DNA from: Sphingomonas sp. NFR15
GTDB taxonomy: Bacteria; Pseudomonadota; Alphaproteobacteria; Sphingomonadales; Sphingomonadaceae
Assembly (NCBI RefSeq): GCF_900103265.1
Contig: NZ_FMWX01000001.1
Location: 558,001-622,000 of the forward strand
Direction of reading: 5' to 3'
Length of the DNA stretch: 64,000 nt
Part shown: positions 8,371 through 16,922 of the stretch, piece after piece
Position numbering within the stretch: position 1 is the stretch's first letter
Layout of the letters: each line of letters starts with the position of its first letter
The notes under the pieces: model-generated
Told to the model about the DNA's origin: nothing
Seen by the model: the letters and a program-made list of their open reading frames with translations, nothing else
Databases searched by the model: none
Position numbers and translations under genes: made by a program

Positions 8371-9549
8371 TCAATCCTTGCGCCCGGCGACCCAGCGCAG
8401 GCCCCAGCCGAGCGATTCGTCGAACATGCGCGTATCATGGAGATATTCCACGATCCGCGTAACCTTGATTGCACCCGCGTCATTTTCGATCAGCACGATC
8501 CCGCACAGCCTGCGGTCGTCGCGCCCCTCGGTCAGCCGCACTTCGATCGGCGGCTGGTCCGGCATGGTGACGAGCACCACGCCATCGGTCTGCTGCCAGT
8601 TGGGCACGCCCGAATAGATGTTGGCGAACACCGCGACGCGCTTGATCTGCGGCCAGAACGCGCCGTTGATGCGCAGCGTCTCGCCCGCCGAAACGTCGCC
8701 GGTGCGGTCATCGCCCGACAGCGCGATATAGGGCGCGTGATCGAAGGATCCGAACGAGTTGCCGAGCGCCTGCACACCGCCCTTGCGCCCGTCGATGAGC
8801 TCGAAGAGGCAGCCGATGTCGAGATCGATCGCGCTGCCGCCGCCGAACAGCCCCTTGCGCCCACGCGACCAGTTGAGGTTGATCGTGATCTCGCCGAAGC
8901 TCGCGCCGCGCTTGGCGAGGCTTACGGTCTGCCCGCGCTTCTCCAGCGTCACCTTGCTGAGGCTGACCGGCGGCGGAGCGGGCGGGGGCGGAGGAGGAGG
9001 CGGTGTCGCAGCGGCCGGCGGCTCGTCGGCGACGTCGATCCCGAACGACCGCGCGAGCGGCGCAAGCCCGCCGTTGAACCCTTGGCCGACCGCACGGAAC
9101 TTCCATTGCCCATTTCGGCGATACAGTTCGCCGAAGGTCATCGCCGCCTCGCTCGCCCCGGCGAGCTGCGGCCGAAAGCGCAACGCTTCCCCGCCACCAC
9201 GCGGCGCAACGGTGATCTCGGCGCCGTCGAGCCGCGCCAGCGTCTCGCCTCGCGTCTGCGCGTCGGGGAGCGTCACGCAAAACACGATCCGCTCGATCTC
9301 GGCGGGTAGCCGCGCAAGATCGACCTCGAACGCGCCCTGCCCGCGCGACGCATCGAAACGGATGCCGCCGCCATCGCCCTCGGGCTGGTTGTAGAACACC
9401 ATGTCGGCGTCGCCGCGCACCTTGCCGGTCGCGGTCAGCAGATAAGCGGACGCATCGGCGTCCACCCCGCCCGTCGCGCTCCAGGCGAACGTCACGGCCA
9501 GCGCGTCGCCCGGGACGGGCGCATTGCCGCCCTGTTGCAGATCGGTCAT
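8371..9549 (-). CDS. Double TerD-domain protein (TerD-Pro linker-TerA-like)
   Basis: 392 residues. Residues 1-178 are a TerD domain with a partly degenerate first metal motif (VDADASAYLL), but [20 protein letters not shown] is intact. A run of proline and alanine at about 179-198 is a flexible linker. Residues 199-392 are a second TerD-like domain of TerA type, starting SLSKVTLEKRGQTVSL, with SAIDLDIGCLFEL and a GDDRTGDVSAGE loop. TerA proteins normally pair with TerD and TerZ in these operons. The ATG at 9549 follows AGGAG. The stop is 24 bases from the chosen terC-like start. Confidence 0.88.
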   Translation of the reverse strand: MTDLQQGGNAPVPGDALAVTFAWSATGGVDADASAYLLTATGKVRGDADMVFYNQPEGDGGGIRFDASRGQGAFEVDLARLPAEIERIVFCVTLPDAQTRGETLARLDGAEITVAPRGGGEALRFRPQLAGASEAAMTFGELYRRNGQWKFRAVGQGFNGGLAPLARSFGIDVADEPPAAATPPPPPPPPAPPPVSLSKVTLEKRGQTVSLAKRGASFGEITINLNWSRGRKGLFGGGSAIDLDIGCLFELIDGRKGGVQALGNSFGSFDHAPYIALSGDDRTGDVSAGETLRINGAFWPQIKRVAVFANIYSGVPNWQQTDGVVLVTMPDQPPIEVRLTEGRDDRRLCGIVLIENDAGAIKVTRIVEYLHDTRMFDESLGWGLRWVAGRKD

Positions 9550-9593
9550 GCGATCTCCTGTTCGTGTCGGCGAAAGGATGGTGGCGGGCGGCG

Positions 9594-10175
9594 TCAGAGC
9601 ACGCCGCGGATCACACCCATCATATCGTGGAAGGTCCGTCCGGTGGTGCGCTCGCCCAGCGCCTTCATCTCCCAGCCATCGCCCGAGCGCACCAGCTTCG
9701 CCATCACCTGCCCGGTGTGCGGACCCGATCCGCTGAGATCATAGCGCGCCATTTCCTTGCCATTGGTCGAATCCACAACGCGGCAATAGGCGTTTTCGAT
9801 CCGGTCGAAACTTTCGCCGGTGAAGCTGTTGACCGTGAACACCAGCGATCGCACCGTGGCGGGCACCCGCGTGAGATCGACATTGATCGTCTCGTCGTCG
9901 CCGTCCCCGGCGCCGGTGCGGTTGTCGCCGCTATGGACGATGCTGCCGTCCGCGCTGACGAGCTGCCGGAACCACACCTGATCGAGCAGCGCCCCGCCCG
10001 CATCGAACAGCAGGCACGACGCGTCGAGATCGATATCGCCGCCACCGCCGCCGAACAGGCCGAACAGCCCCTTGGACTTGCGCACGTCCCAGCCCACGCC
10101 CATCGCCACCCGCGTCAGCGTGCCGCCGCCCGACTTTTCCAGCTTTACAGTTTGGCCTTTTTGCAGACTGACCAC
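9594..10175 (-). CDS. TerD/TerZ-like protein, first gene of the terD run
   Basis: 193 residues with GWDVRKSKG, a Gly-rich insertion (KGLFGLFGGGGG) typical of TerZ/TerE subtypes, DIDLDASCLLFD and GDNRTGAGDGDDE metal motifs, and a C-terminus that departs from the YRNNGEWKF pattern. The start is GTG at 10175 with GGAGAAG about 7 bases upstream; no in-frame ATG fits. A promoter-like pair at 10223-10250 lies just upstream, so this may be the first cistron of the main Ter transcript. Confidence 0.88.
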   Translation of the reverse strand: MVSLQKGQTVKLEKSGGGTLTRVAMGVGWDVRKSKGLFGLFGGGGGDIDLDASCLLFDAGGALLDQVWFRQLVSADGSIVHSGDNRTGAGDGDDETINVDLTRVPATVRSLVFTVNSFTGESFDRIENAYCRVVDSTNGKEMARYDLSGSGPHTGQVMAKLVRSGDGWEMKALGERTTGRTFHDMMGVIRGVL

Positions 10176-10222
10176 GCTGGCTTCTCCATATTTTCGTTTT
10201 GTAACGTTCTGTATGCCAAGCG

Positions 10223-10250
10223 ATTATGACAGTTGACCTACAAACCACAA
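10223..10250 (-). promoter_or_regulatory. Candidate sigma-70-type promoter for the terZ-onward operon
   Basis: Read on the minus strand, TTGTGG (10245-10250) is followed after 16 bases by CATAAT (10223-10228), a 5/6 match to the -10 consensus. It lies about 50 bases upstream of the TerZ-like GTG, in one of the most A/T-rich stretches of the region. The -35 is poor (3/6), as would suit a regulated promoter. It falls just downstream of the ATP-grasp gene, so that gene could also read into the operon. Confidence 0.4.
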
Positions 10251-10266
10251 GGCCAGCGGTTCCGCC

Positions 10267-11286
10267 TCATCCCCGCGCCGCATCGGTTCGTCGTCGCCGC
10301 TCGGCATGGACCACCGCGACGATTTCGACGTTCACATCGGCGTCGAAGCGCCGCGCGGCGCCGGTCACGACATCGACCCAGGTCGCGCTGAACGGCACGC
10401 CCACCGCGTCGCAATAGGACGCGCCGCCCGCCGCGCGCGTGTTGATTTCGAGGATGCGCCACGCGCCCTCGCGATCCTGCCGGTACTGGACGTTGACCGC
10501 ACCGTGCAGCGCGTAGCGCGCGACCAGACCGACGGCGTGGGCGATCAGCGGATGCCGCGTCTCGATGCGCTGCCGGTTGGCGTCGAGCTTGGTCCGCACC
10601 GCCGCGACCAGCGTGTCGCCACGATCCGCGACGATGTCGACCGATGCCTCCAGCCCCGGCAGATGCTCCATCACCAGCAGCGAGAAGGTCTCGCCGCGCG
10701 CCTCGCCCGCCCGCAACGCGGCGGCATAGACCTCGGGCGCGATCCGCCGCGCATCGGGATCGGCGAGATGCTGGAGCGCGGTCGCCGCATCGAGCGTCCA
10801 ATAGCCGGCGCCGTAAATCCCCGTCGCCGGCTTGACGCAGGCGACCGCACCGCCCCGCGCGATCGCATCCACCGCCGCCTCGAACGCCGCCGCCGTCGTG
10901 ACCGGGATCGTCGGGCACAGCATCGCATCCCCGGCCAGCGCCGCCGAAAACGCCGCCTTGTCGTCGAGCAGCCGCAATGTCGCCGCGTCGGCGGCGACAT
11001 GCAGCGCGATCCCTTCCGCCGCGAACCGGTCGGCCATCCCGGCGACATCCATGCGCCCCCGCTGCGCGACCAGCGCATCGACGCCGCGTTCGATCGCGGT
11101 CGCGAGCAGCCATTCCGGGTAATCGAAGGTGCCGCGTGCCGGCTCGCGCCAGAATTCGGGCGCGACATCGCGCACCGGCGACTCCGGGTCGATCGCGCTG
11201 ACGCACAACGAAATGCCGGGCCGCTCGACGGCGATGCGAGAGACGATGTTGCGGAGCGAAAACGCCTGGTTGAACCACAGCTTCAT
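10267..11286 (-). CDS. ATP-grasp domain protein of the Ter module
   Basis: 339 residues beginning MKLWFNQAFSL. The layout is that of ATP-grasp ligases: an N-terminal pre-ATP-grasp region, a central ATP-binding strand VACVKPATGIYGAGYW (phosphate-contacting loop), a VMEHLPG segment, and the C-terminal metal site ILEINTRAAGGASY with Glu-Ile-Asn. ATP-grasp proteins of this sort accompany TerD/PRTase/HAD genes and probably ligate an amino acid or carboxylate to a metabolite. The ATG at 11286 was chosen over a longer frame running antisense through rplK. It is divergent from rplK across 200 bases. Confidence 0.85.
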   Translation of the reverse strand: MKLWFNQAFSLRNIVSRIAVERPGISLCVSAIDPESPVRDVAPEFWREPARGTFDYPEWLLATAIERGVDALVAQRGRMDVAGMADRFAAEGIALHVAADAATLRLLDDKAAFSAALAGDAMLCPTIPVTTAAAFEAAVDAIARGGAVACVKPATGIYGAGYWTLDAATALQHLADPDARRIAPEVYAAALRAGEARGETFSLLVMEHLPGLEASVDIVADRGDTLVAAVRTKLDANRQRIETRHPLIAHAVGLVARYALHGAVNVQYRQDREGAWRILEINTRAAGGASYCDAVGVPFSATWVDVVTGAARRFDADVNVEIVAVVHAERRRRTDAARG

Positions 11287-11487
11287 AGCTCGGCGGATAT
11301 CGCCCCTCGCCGTCACGTCAACCGCGGCGCGCCGATTGCATCGCCACGCCGCTTGCGCTATGCGCCCGCGCTTCCAGAGCGACAGCAATGGGATTCGTGC
11401 GGGAGGGCGCTGTGACACGCGCCCGCTACCAACCGCTAGACTTGATCGGGGCACGCCACCGTGCGGGCCCGACCGAAAGAGAGTGAC

Positions 11488-11919
11488 ATGGCAAAGAAGA
11501 TTACCGGATACATCAAGCTGCAGGTTCCTGCAGGCAAGGCGAACCCCTCGCCGCCGATCGGCCCGGCGCTGGGTCAGCGCGGCGTGAACATCATGGAGTT
11601 CTGCAAGCAGTTCAACGCCTCGACGGGCGATCAGGAAGTCGGCACCCCGCTGCCGACCATCATCACCGTCTATGCCGACCGCAGCTTCTCGTTCGAGACC
11701 AAGACGCCGCCGGCGACCTATCTCATCAAGAAGGCCGCGAACCTGAAGTCGGGTTCGAAGGAGCCGGGCAAGACCTCGGCGGGCAAGATCGCCCGGTCGA
11801 AGCTGTCGGAAATCGCGCAGGCCAAGATGAAGGATCTGAACGCGAACGACATCGAAGCGGCAACGCGCATCATCGAGGGCTCGGCCCGCGCGATGGGCCT
11901 CGAAGTGGTGGAGGGCTGA
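11488..11919 (+). CDS. rplK: 50S ribosomal protein L11
   Basis: 143 residues, the standard L11 length. It starts [32 protein letters not shown], with the Pro-rich N-terminal domain that binds factors and the C-terminal domain for 23S rRNA GTPase-centre binding. The ATG at 11488 follows a GA-rich Shine-Dalgarno (AAAGAGAG). A weak promoter-like pair, TTGCAT (11336-11341) and TATGCG (11359-11364), lies upstream. The usual neighbours secE and nusG are not directly upstream; the Ter ATP-grasp gene is there instead, on the other strand. Confidence 0.97.
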   Translation: MAKKITGYIKLQVPAGKANPSPPIGPALGQRGVNIMEFCKQFNASTGDQEVGTPLPTIITVYADRSFSFETKTPPATYLIKKAANLKSGSKEPGKTSAGKIARSKLSEIAQAKMKDLNANDIEAATRIIEGSARAMGLEVVEG

Positions 11920-11923
11920 TATC

Positions 11924-12622
11924 ATGGCAAAGCTGACCAAGAAGGCGAAGACCCTCGCCACCGTGATCGACCGCGACAAGCTGTACGGCATCAACGAGGC
12001 GATCGAATTGGCCCGCTCCAACGCGACCTCGAAGTTCGACGAGACGATCGAAGTCGCGCTCAACCTCGGCGTCGATCCGCGTCACGCCGACCAGATGGTG
12101 CGCGGCGTCGTCACGCTGCCCAAGGGCACCGGCAAGACCGTGCGCGTCGGCGTGTTCGCCAAGGGCGCGAAGGCTGAGGAGGCGCTCGCCGCCGGTGCCG
12201 ACGTCGTCGGCGCCGAAGACCTCATGGAAATCGTCCAGGGCGGCAAGATCGACTTCGATCGCTGCATCGCGACCCCGGACATGATGGGCGTCGTCGGCCG
12301 GCTCGGCAAGATCCTGGGTCCGAAGGGCCTGATGCCGAACCCCAAGCTCGGCACCGTCACGATGAACGTCGCGCAGGCGGTCAAGGACGCCAAGGGCGGC
12401 CAGATCGAATATCGCGTCGAGAAGGCCGGCATCATCCACTCGGGCATCGGCAAGGCGTCGTTCCCGGCCGAAGACCTGCGCGCGAACTTCGACGCGCTGG
12501 TCGATGCCGTGGTCAAGGCGAAGCCGGCGGGCGCCAAGGGCAAGTATGTCCGCAAGGTCGCCGTCAGCTCGACGATGGGCGCCGGCATCAAGGTCGACAC
12601 CGCCGAGGTGAGCGCGGCGTAA
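11924..12622 (+). CDS. rplA: 50S ribosomal protein L1
   Basis: 232 residues, usual L1 length, with the conserved [15 protein letters not shown] segment and the C-terminal [10 protein letters not shown]. It binds 23S rRNA at the L1 stalk and in many bacteria represses its own operon. It begins four bases after the rplK stop, with GGAGGGC ahead of the ATG, so the two are co-transcribed. A strong terminator follows 28 bases after the stop. Confidence 0.97.
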   Translation: MAKLTKKAKTLATVIDRDKLYGINEAIELARSNATSKFDETIEVALNLGVDPRHADQMVRGVVTLPKGTGKTVRVGVFAKGAKAEEALAAGADVVGAEDLMEIVQGGKIDFDRCIATPDMMGVVGRLGKILGPKGLMPNPKLGTVTMNVAQAVKDAKGGQIEYRVEKAGIIHSGIGKASFPAEDLRANFDALVDAVVKAKPAGAKGKYVRKVAVSSTMGAGIKVDTAEVSAA

Positions 12623-12650
12623 GCCACGCCTCCACGGGCAAGAACACGAA

Positions 12651-12678
12651 GGGCCGGGAGCGATCCCGGCCCTTTTTG
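12651..12678 (+). terminator. Rho-independent terminator after rplKA
   Basis: Stem GGGCCGGGA (12651-12659) pairs with TCCCGGCCC (12664-12672) around a short loop, followed directly by five T residues (12673-12677). It separates rplKA from the EAL gene and shows that the ribosomal cluster is not transcribed as one unit here. Confidence 0.9.
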
Positions 12679-12756
12679 CGTGCGCCCATGATCGAGGTTA
12701 ACCACTTTCCTGATTCATAAGGCTTTTCTTTGAACTTTCACGGGCATGATGCGCGC

Positions 12757-13557
12757 ATGGCCCTTCCCGTGACCCCATCGGCGCCCGCGCCCGCCCCCTG
12801 TGCCGGATGCCGCGACGGCGGCGATCTCGATTTCGCCTTTTCGATGGCGTTCCAGCCGATCGTCGATATCGTCACCGGCACGCCCTTCGCCTACGAAGCG
12901 CTGGTGCGCGGCCCCAACGGACAAGGCGCCGCCAGCGTCCTGTCGCGCGTGTCGGACGCCAACCGCTATGCCTTCGATCAGCAATGCCGCGTGCGCGCCA
13001 TTTCGGTCGCGGCCGCCGCCGGGCTGATCGACACCGGCGCGCGCCTGTCGATCAACTTCCTTCCCAACGCGGTCTATTCGCCCGCCGCGTGCATCCAGTT
13101 GACGCTCAAGACCGCCAGGGCGGTGGCGTTCCCCACCGACCGGCTGATCTTCGAATTCACCGAAAACGAGCGGATGGCCGATCCGGCGCACGTCGCCGAT
13201 ATCATCGCGACCTATCGCAAGATGGGCTTCGGCACCGCGCTCGACGATTTCGGCGCGGGGCATGCCGGGCTCAACCTGCTCGCGCGGTTCCAGCCGGACA
13301 TCATCAAGCTCGACATGGAGCTGATCCGCGGGCTCGACAGCAGCCTGCCGCGCCGGATGATCGTCGATGGCGTCGTCAAGATGTGCGCCGCGCTCGGCAT
13401 CACCGTCATCGCCGAGGGGATCGAGACCGCCGGCGAATTGGCGGCGCTCCGCGCGATGAACGTCCGCTACGTCCAGGGCTATCTGCTCGCCCGGCCCGGC
13501 TTCGAGACGCTGCCGCCGATCGCGTTCGACGTGACCGCGGAGCCGCCGATCGCCTGA
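12757..13557 (+). CDS. EAL-domain cyclic-di-GMP phosphodiesterase
   Basis: 266 residues from the ATG at 12757; a TTG at 12730 would add nine. It is essentially a stand-alone EAL domain with no GGDEF or membrane segment. Catalytic residues are all present: Glu47 in YEALVRG, Asn100 in SINFLPN, Glu133 in FEFTENE, Asp163-Asp164 in DDFGAG, Lys184 in IIKLD, Glu220 in IAEGIE and Gln240 in VQGYL. It should therefore hydrolyse c-di-GMP to pGpG. A CAGC motif near residues 15-18 could be a redox or metal-binding CxxC. It is convergent with the AsmA gene, only four bases apart, and sits between rplA and rplJ. Confidence 0.93.
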   Translation: MALPVTPSAPAPAPCAGCRDGGDLDFAFSMAFQPIVDIVTGTPFAYEALVRGPNGQGAASVLSRVSDANRYAFDQQCRVRAISVAAAAGLIDTGARLSINFLPNAVYSPAACIQLTLKTARAVAFPTDRLIFEFTENERMADPAHVADIIATYRKMGFGTALDDFGAGHAGLNLLARFQPDIIKLDMELIRGLDSSLPRRMIVDGVVKMCAALGITVIAEGIETAGELAALRAMNVRYVQGYLLARPGFETLPPIAFDVTAEPPIA

Positions 13558-13561
13558 GCCG

Positions 13562-15481
13562 CTACCGCAACGCCGCCGCGCTCAACCGCGCGCAATCGAG
13601 TGGCGCGAACGCCGGGCGCGGCGCAGGCTTGTCGCCCAGCCCGATCGCTTCGCCGATCGAGCGCCCGAGCGCCTTGAAGAAGCCGCCGACACCCGGCTTG
13701 CCCGAGGGCGCGTCGCTCCCCGCGATCGCGATGGCGGGTTTGCTGAGCGTGCCGCCGATGCGGATCGGGTCGACGATGCGCAGCGCCGGATCGTCGCGCG
13801 TGCGCCCCGCCAGCGTCAGCGCGATGCGCTCGTCGCGCAGGTCGATTCGCCCGCTGCCGCGCCCTATCGAACTGCCGGTGTCGATCGCCAGCGGGTTCGG
13901 CGTCAGCACGCCGCCCCGCGCGCGGAACGCGGCGACGAGACAGCGTAGCGGCACCCGCTCGGACGGGTGCAGGATCGCCTGTTTGATCGTGCCGCCAAGA
14001 TCCTGCCCGAGCACATCCGCGACCACGGCCTTGATCGTGCCGGCGTTGGAGACGATCGCAGCGCTGCCGTCGGCATGGCTCAGCGCCTCGCGCACTGTAT
14101 CGCCCTGCCCGCTGAGCGCGATCCGCCCGCGCACGATGCCGGTGATGTCGTCGGGCGACCCGACCAGCGTGTCGAGCGTCATCCCCTCCAGCCGCAGATC
14201 GGTCGACAGCTTGGGTCGGCCGCTGCGGTGATCGACCCGGATCACGCCGGTCATCCGTCCGGTCGCGAGCGTCGCGACGAGGCGGTCGACCGTTAGCACT
14301 TGATGGTCGAGACGAAGCTGCCCGCGGAGCGTGCGAAACACCGTCCCGCCGCCGGACAGCAGATGATCGACCCGGAACGCGATCGTACCGTCGGTCCGCC
14401 AGAGATGCGAAAGGTTGATCCGCGTCGGCGGCAGCACGCGCGGGCCGATCGCGGCCTTGCTCGCCGCCGCCCTGGCACGCCCCGCTTCGTCGGCGAGGTC
14501 GTCGAAATCGAACTGGCTGGCGCGCATCTGCGCGTCGATCCTGGTGCGTCCGTCGCGCTTGAGGATGCTCGCCTTGCCGACGAAACGCGAACGCCCGATG
14601 CCGCCGCCGATCCGGTCGAGATACCAGTCGCGCGCATCGTGCCGCACCTGCGCGATCAGTGCGATCGGCCGCGTGCCGAACAGCCCGGCCTCGATCGCGC
14701 GGTCGAGGTTCTTGAGCGTGGGTGCGCGCGCCGTCACGGTCGCGCCGAAGCGATGCGTGTTGAGCACGCCGTCGGTCGTCCCTTTCGCCTCCAGCCGCAG
14801 CGCCGGCGACACCAGATGCAGCTCGACCGGCCATGCCGCCGCCGGATCGATCCCGTCGATCCGCCCGCCGGTCACGTCGAGCCGCGCGGGCGTACCGAGG
14901 AACGTGCCGCTCGCGGCCAGCCGCAGCCCGGATGCACCCGTCACCGCGAACGGCCCGGCGACGCTCAGTTGCCGCTTGGCATCGCGCAGGCTGAGCCGGC
15001 CGTCCCGGATCGTCAGCCGGGTCAGCCCCGGCCCCGTCGTGGCCGGCGGCGCATCCGCTGGCCGGGGCCGCCCCTTCCAGTTGGAGCGACCGCTCGCGTC
15101 GCGCACCAGCGCGACCTCGAGCCCGTCGATCACCAGCGCGTCGGGCTTCACTCCGCCGAACAGCAGCTTGAACACCGGCAGCCGCATCGTCACCGCCCGC
15201 GCGCGCAGGAAATCGCCACCACCCACCCAGCCGGGCTGTTCGATCCGCACGTCTTCGATCACGATGTCGGGCGTGTAGGAGAAAGCCTGCAAACGGCGGA
15301 TCGCGCCGATATGCGCGGGCGCGCCGAGCCGGGCGGCGATCCGCCGCTCGATCGCCGGGCGCAGCAGCCCGAACGGCAGCGCCCCCAGCGCGAGCGCGAG
15401 CAGCGCCGCGAGACCGGCGACGATCAGCCCGGCCCAACCGGCGCGCCGCAGGAGCGACCGCGTCGCCGGTGTCATCGCCAT
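13562..15481 (-). CDS. AsmA family protein
   Basis: 639 residues. A single N-terminal membrane anchor (about 14-35) is followed by a long periplasmic beta-rich region beginning IERRIAARLGAPAHIG, typical of AsmA/DUF748 proteins, and a C-terminal domain with DDITGIVRGRIALSGQGDTVREALSHADGSA, the usual AsmA C-terminal signature. The last part has repeated IGGTLSKPAIAI-type strands. AsmA-like proteins form bridge-like structures that move phospholipid toward the outer membrane or affect its assembly. The start ATG is at 15481 with AGAGGGG upstream; a second ATG lies two codons later. Confidence 0.9.
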   Translation of the reverse strand: MAMTPATRSLLRRAGWAGLIVAGLAALLALALGALPFGLLRPAIERRIAARLGAPAHIGAIRRLQAFSYTPDIVIEDVRIEQPGWVGGGDFLRARAVTMRLPVFKLLFGGVKPDALVIDGLEVALVRDASGRSNWKGRPRPADAPPATTGPGLTRLTIRDGRLSLRDAKRQLSVAGPFAVTGASGLRLAASGTFLGTPARLDVTGGRIDGIDPAAAWPVELHLVSPALRLEAKGTTDGVLNTHRFGATVTARAPTLKNLDRAIEAGLFGTRPIALIAQVRHDARDWYLDRIGGGIGRSRFVGKASILKRDGRTRIDAQMRASQFDFDDLADEAGRARAAASKAAIGPRVLPPTRINLSHLWRTDGTIAFRVDHLLSGGGTVFRTLRGQLRLDHQVLTVDRLVATLATGRMTGVIRVDHRSGRPKLSTDLRLEGMTLDTLVGSPDDITGIVRGRIALSGQGDTVREALSHADGSAAIVSNAGTIKAVVADVLGQDLGGTIKQAILHPSERVPLRCLVAAFRARGGVLTPNPLAIDTGSSIGRGSGRIDLRDERIALTLAGRTRDDPALRIVDPIRIGGTLSKPAIAIAGSDAPSGKPGVGGFFKALGRSIGEAIGLGDKPAPRPAFAPLDCARLSAAALR

Positions 15482-15585
15482 AGTTCGATCGCCCCTCTTT
15501 CACGGTCTCAATCGTCGGACAGACATTTGGTTGCGCGTGCGTACGCGATCTGGACAGCGCCTCGCGCATCGTTATCAGCGCGCGC

Positions 15586-15786
15586 ATGGCAGTCATCGCA
15601 ACCATCATGAACACGGCCACCGGCCAGCCCATCCAGAAAATGACCTTCGGGCGCATGCCCAAGCCCTGGGTATCCTTCAATCTCGCCACCGGGGAACTCG
15701 TCACCGCGGACCGCGTCGAGGTCGGCAAGCCCGCGCCGGGCAAGGTCGTCGTGCCGGTTTCGGTGTGGGTGACGGTGAAGGCGTAA
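15586..15786 (+). CDS. Small protein of unknown function (66 residues)
   Basis: 66 residues, MAVIATIMNTATG... to SVWVTVKA. Third codon positions are almost all G or C, matching real genes here, and a clear hairpin follows the stop, so it is likely expressed. The sequence looks like a small beta-rich domain with no signal peptide or cysteines. No family is recognised. The Shine-Dalgarno is weak; an internal ATG at 15607 is an alternative start. Confidence 0.65.
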   Translation: MAVIATIMNTATGQPIQKMTFGRMPKPWVSFNLATGELVTADRVEVGKPAPGKVVVPVSVWVTVKA

Positions 15787-15802
15787 GCGCGGTCGGGGTA
15801 AA

Positions 15803-15823
15803 GGGGCCGGTTGCTCCGGCCCC
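15803..15823 (+). terminator. Hairpin after the small ORF, likely terminator
   Basis: GGGGCCGG (15803-15810) pairs with CCGGCCCC (15816-15823) around TTGCT, followed by a pyrimidine-rich TCCTCTCCTC rather than a pure T-run. Termination is probable but less certain than at 12651. Confidence 0.6.
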
Positions 15824-16036
15824 TCCTCTCCTCACTCGCAGCCCTGTCGGGCGAGCCTGTCCGCGAAACCTCCGGCGCGGCCGACTCATCGAAGGTGAAT
15901 CGGCGGAACCCGTCGAGTGTCTCGCAAAGCCTCTGGCAATGCTACAAGGTTGATGCCGCGCGGCGGTCACCTCCGGCTCGTTTCACCGACGAAATCACAC
16001 GTCTCGGCACACTTATAAAGGATCCACCAACGGCGA

Positions 16037-16064
16037 TTGACTTTGCCGCCAATGCCGCTAACAG
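16037..16064 (+). promoter_or_regulatory. Candidate promoter for rplJL
   Basis: TTGACT at 16037-16042 (5/6 to the -35 consensus), a 16-base spacer and TAACAG at 16059-16064. It would give a leader of about 265 bases before rplJ. The -10 match is weak (3/6). Confidence 0.4.
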
Positions 16065-16332
16065 CGCGCCTTCGCCCGGCACGCGTTCGCGTATGCCGGG
16101 TCCGTCCGAGACAGTGGGTGCGCCGGGTTTGCCGTCGCTTAATTTCCCGCCGAGACGGGGAATGGAATTCTGGTCCGGGCGTTCCGCGCCCGCGCCCTTC
16201 GGTCCGTCGCCATGTGTCGCGGTCCGCCATGCCCCTTCGCTGGACAGCCCCCGGAAGGGTGCGGCTGTTGCGCCGCGTTCCTCCGGGTCAACCGGCCCGC
16301 CGTTCGCGGTGGGCCAACACGTGGAGAATGGC

Positions 16333-16854
16333 ATGGATCGTGCTCAAAAGACCGAGCTCGTCGCCGAGCTGAACCGCACTTTTGCCGAAGTCGGCGCGGT
16401 GATCGTCACCCGCAACCTCGGCATGACCGTTGCACAGTCGACCAAGCTGCGCAACGCGATGCGGGATGCCGGCGCGAGCTACAAGGTCTCGAAGAACAAG
16501 CTTGCCAAGATCGCGCTCGACGGCACCGACTATCTCTCGCTGGGCGACATGCTCACGGGTCCGGTCGGTCTCGCCACTTCCGTTGATCCCGTCGCGGCCG
16601 CCAAGGTGGCCGTCGAATTCGCGAAGACGAACGACAAGTTCGAAATCGTCGGCGGGGCGATGGGCGCGACCGTCCTCGACGTAGACGGCGTGAAGGCGCT
16701 GGCGACGATGCCGTCGCTGGATGAACTGCGTGCCAAGATCATCGGCCTGCTGGTTGCTCCTGCAACCAAGCTCGCCACGATCACGCAGGCTCCGGCGGCA
16801 CAGCTCGCCCGCGTCCTCCAGGCCTATGCCGACAAGGACAAGGAAGCCGCCTGA
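16333..16854 (+). CDS. rplJ: 50S ribosomal protein L10
   Basis: 173 residues beginning [14 protein letters not shown], with [24 protein letters not shown] in the rRNA-binding part and a C-terminal helix for L7/L12 dimers. The long open extension upstream was rejected because this ATG has GGAGA just before it and matches the family N-terminus. It forms the base of the ribosomal stalk and is co-transcribed with rplL 68 bases downstream. Confidence 0.97.
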   Translation: MDRAQKTELVAELNRTFAEVGAVIVTRNLGMTVAQSTKLRNAMRDAGASYKVSKNKLAKIALDGTDYLSLGDMLTGPVGLATSVDPVAAAKVAVEFAKTNDKFEIVGGAMGATVLDVDGVKALATMPSLDELRAKIIGLLVAPATKLATITQAPAAQLARVLQAYADKDKEAA

Positions 16855-16922
16855 TTTCAGGCTCTTTCGAGATTTTTCTTACCTGAACAGACCGGGGCGA
16901 TGCCCCCTATTGGAGACTACAC

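Larger units (their letters stand above)
15787..16332. other. 546-base gene-free stretch carrying the rplJ promoter and leader
   Basis: No convincing gene lies here, although the frame upstream of rplJ happens to be open. It holds the terminator hairpin at 15803, a candidate promoter at 16037-16064, and a stable hairpin at 16249-16286 (CCCCGGAAGG with CCTCCGGG enclosing GCGGC/GCCGC) close to rplJ. By analogy with other bacteria, the latter is where an L10-L7/L12 complex would bind to repress translation; that role is inferred from position and structure only. Confidence 0.55.

Noticed and set aside
10267-12063. ATP-grasp gene extended to 598 residues
   Set aside because: The extra N-terminal part is antisense to rplK and rplA. 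The natural start is the ATG at 11286, beginning MKLWFNQ.
15811-16332. Long in-frame extension of rplJ
   Set aside because: It has no ribosomal-protein similarity, passes through leader hairpins, and the ATG at 16333 has a good ribosome-binding site and the family N-terminus.
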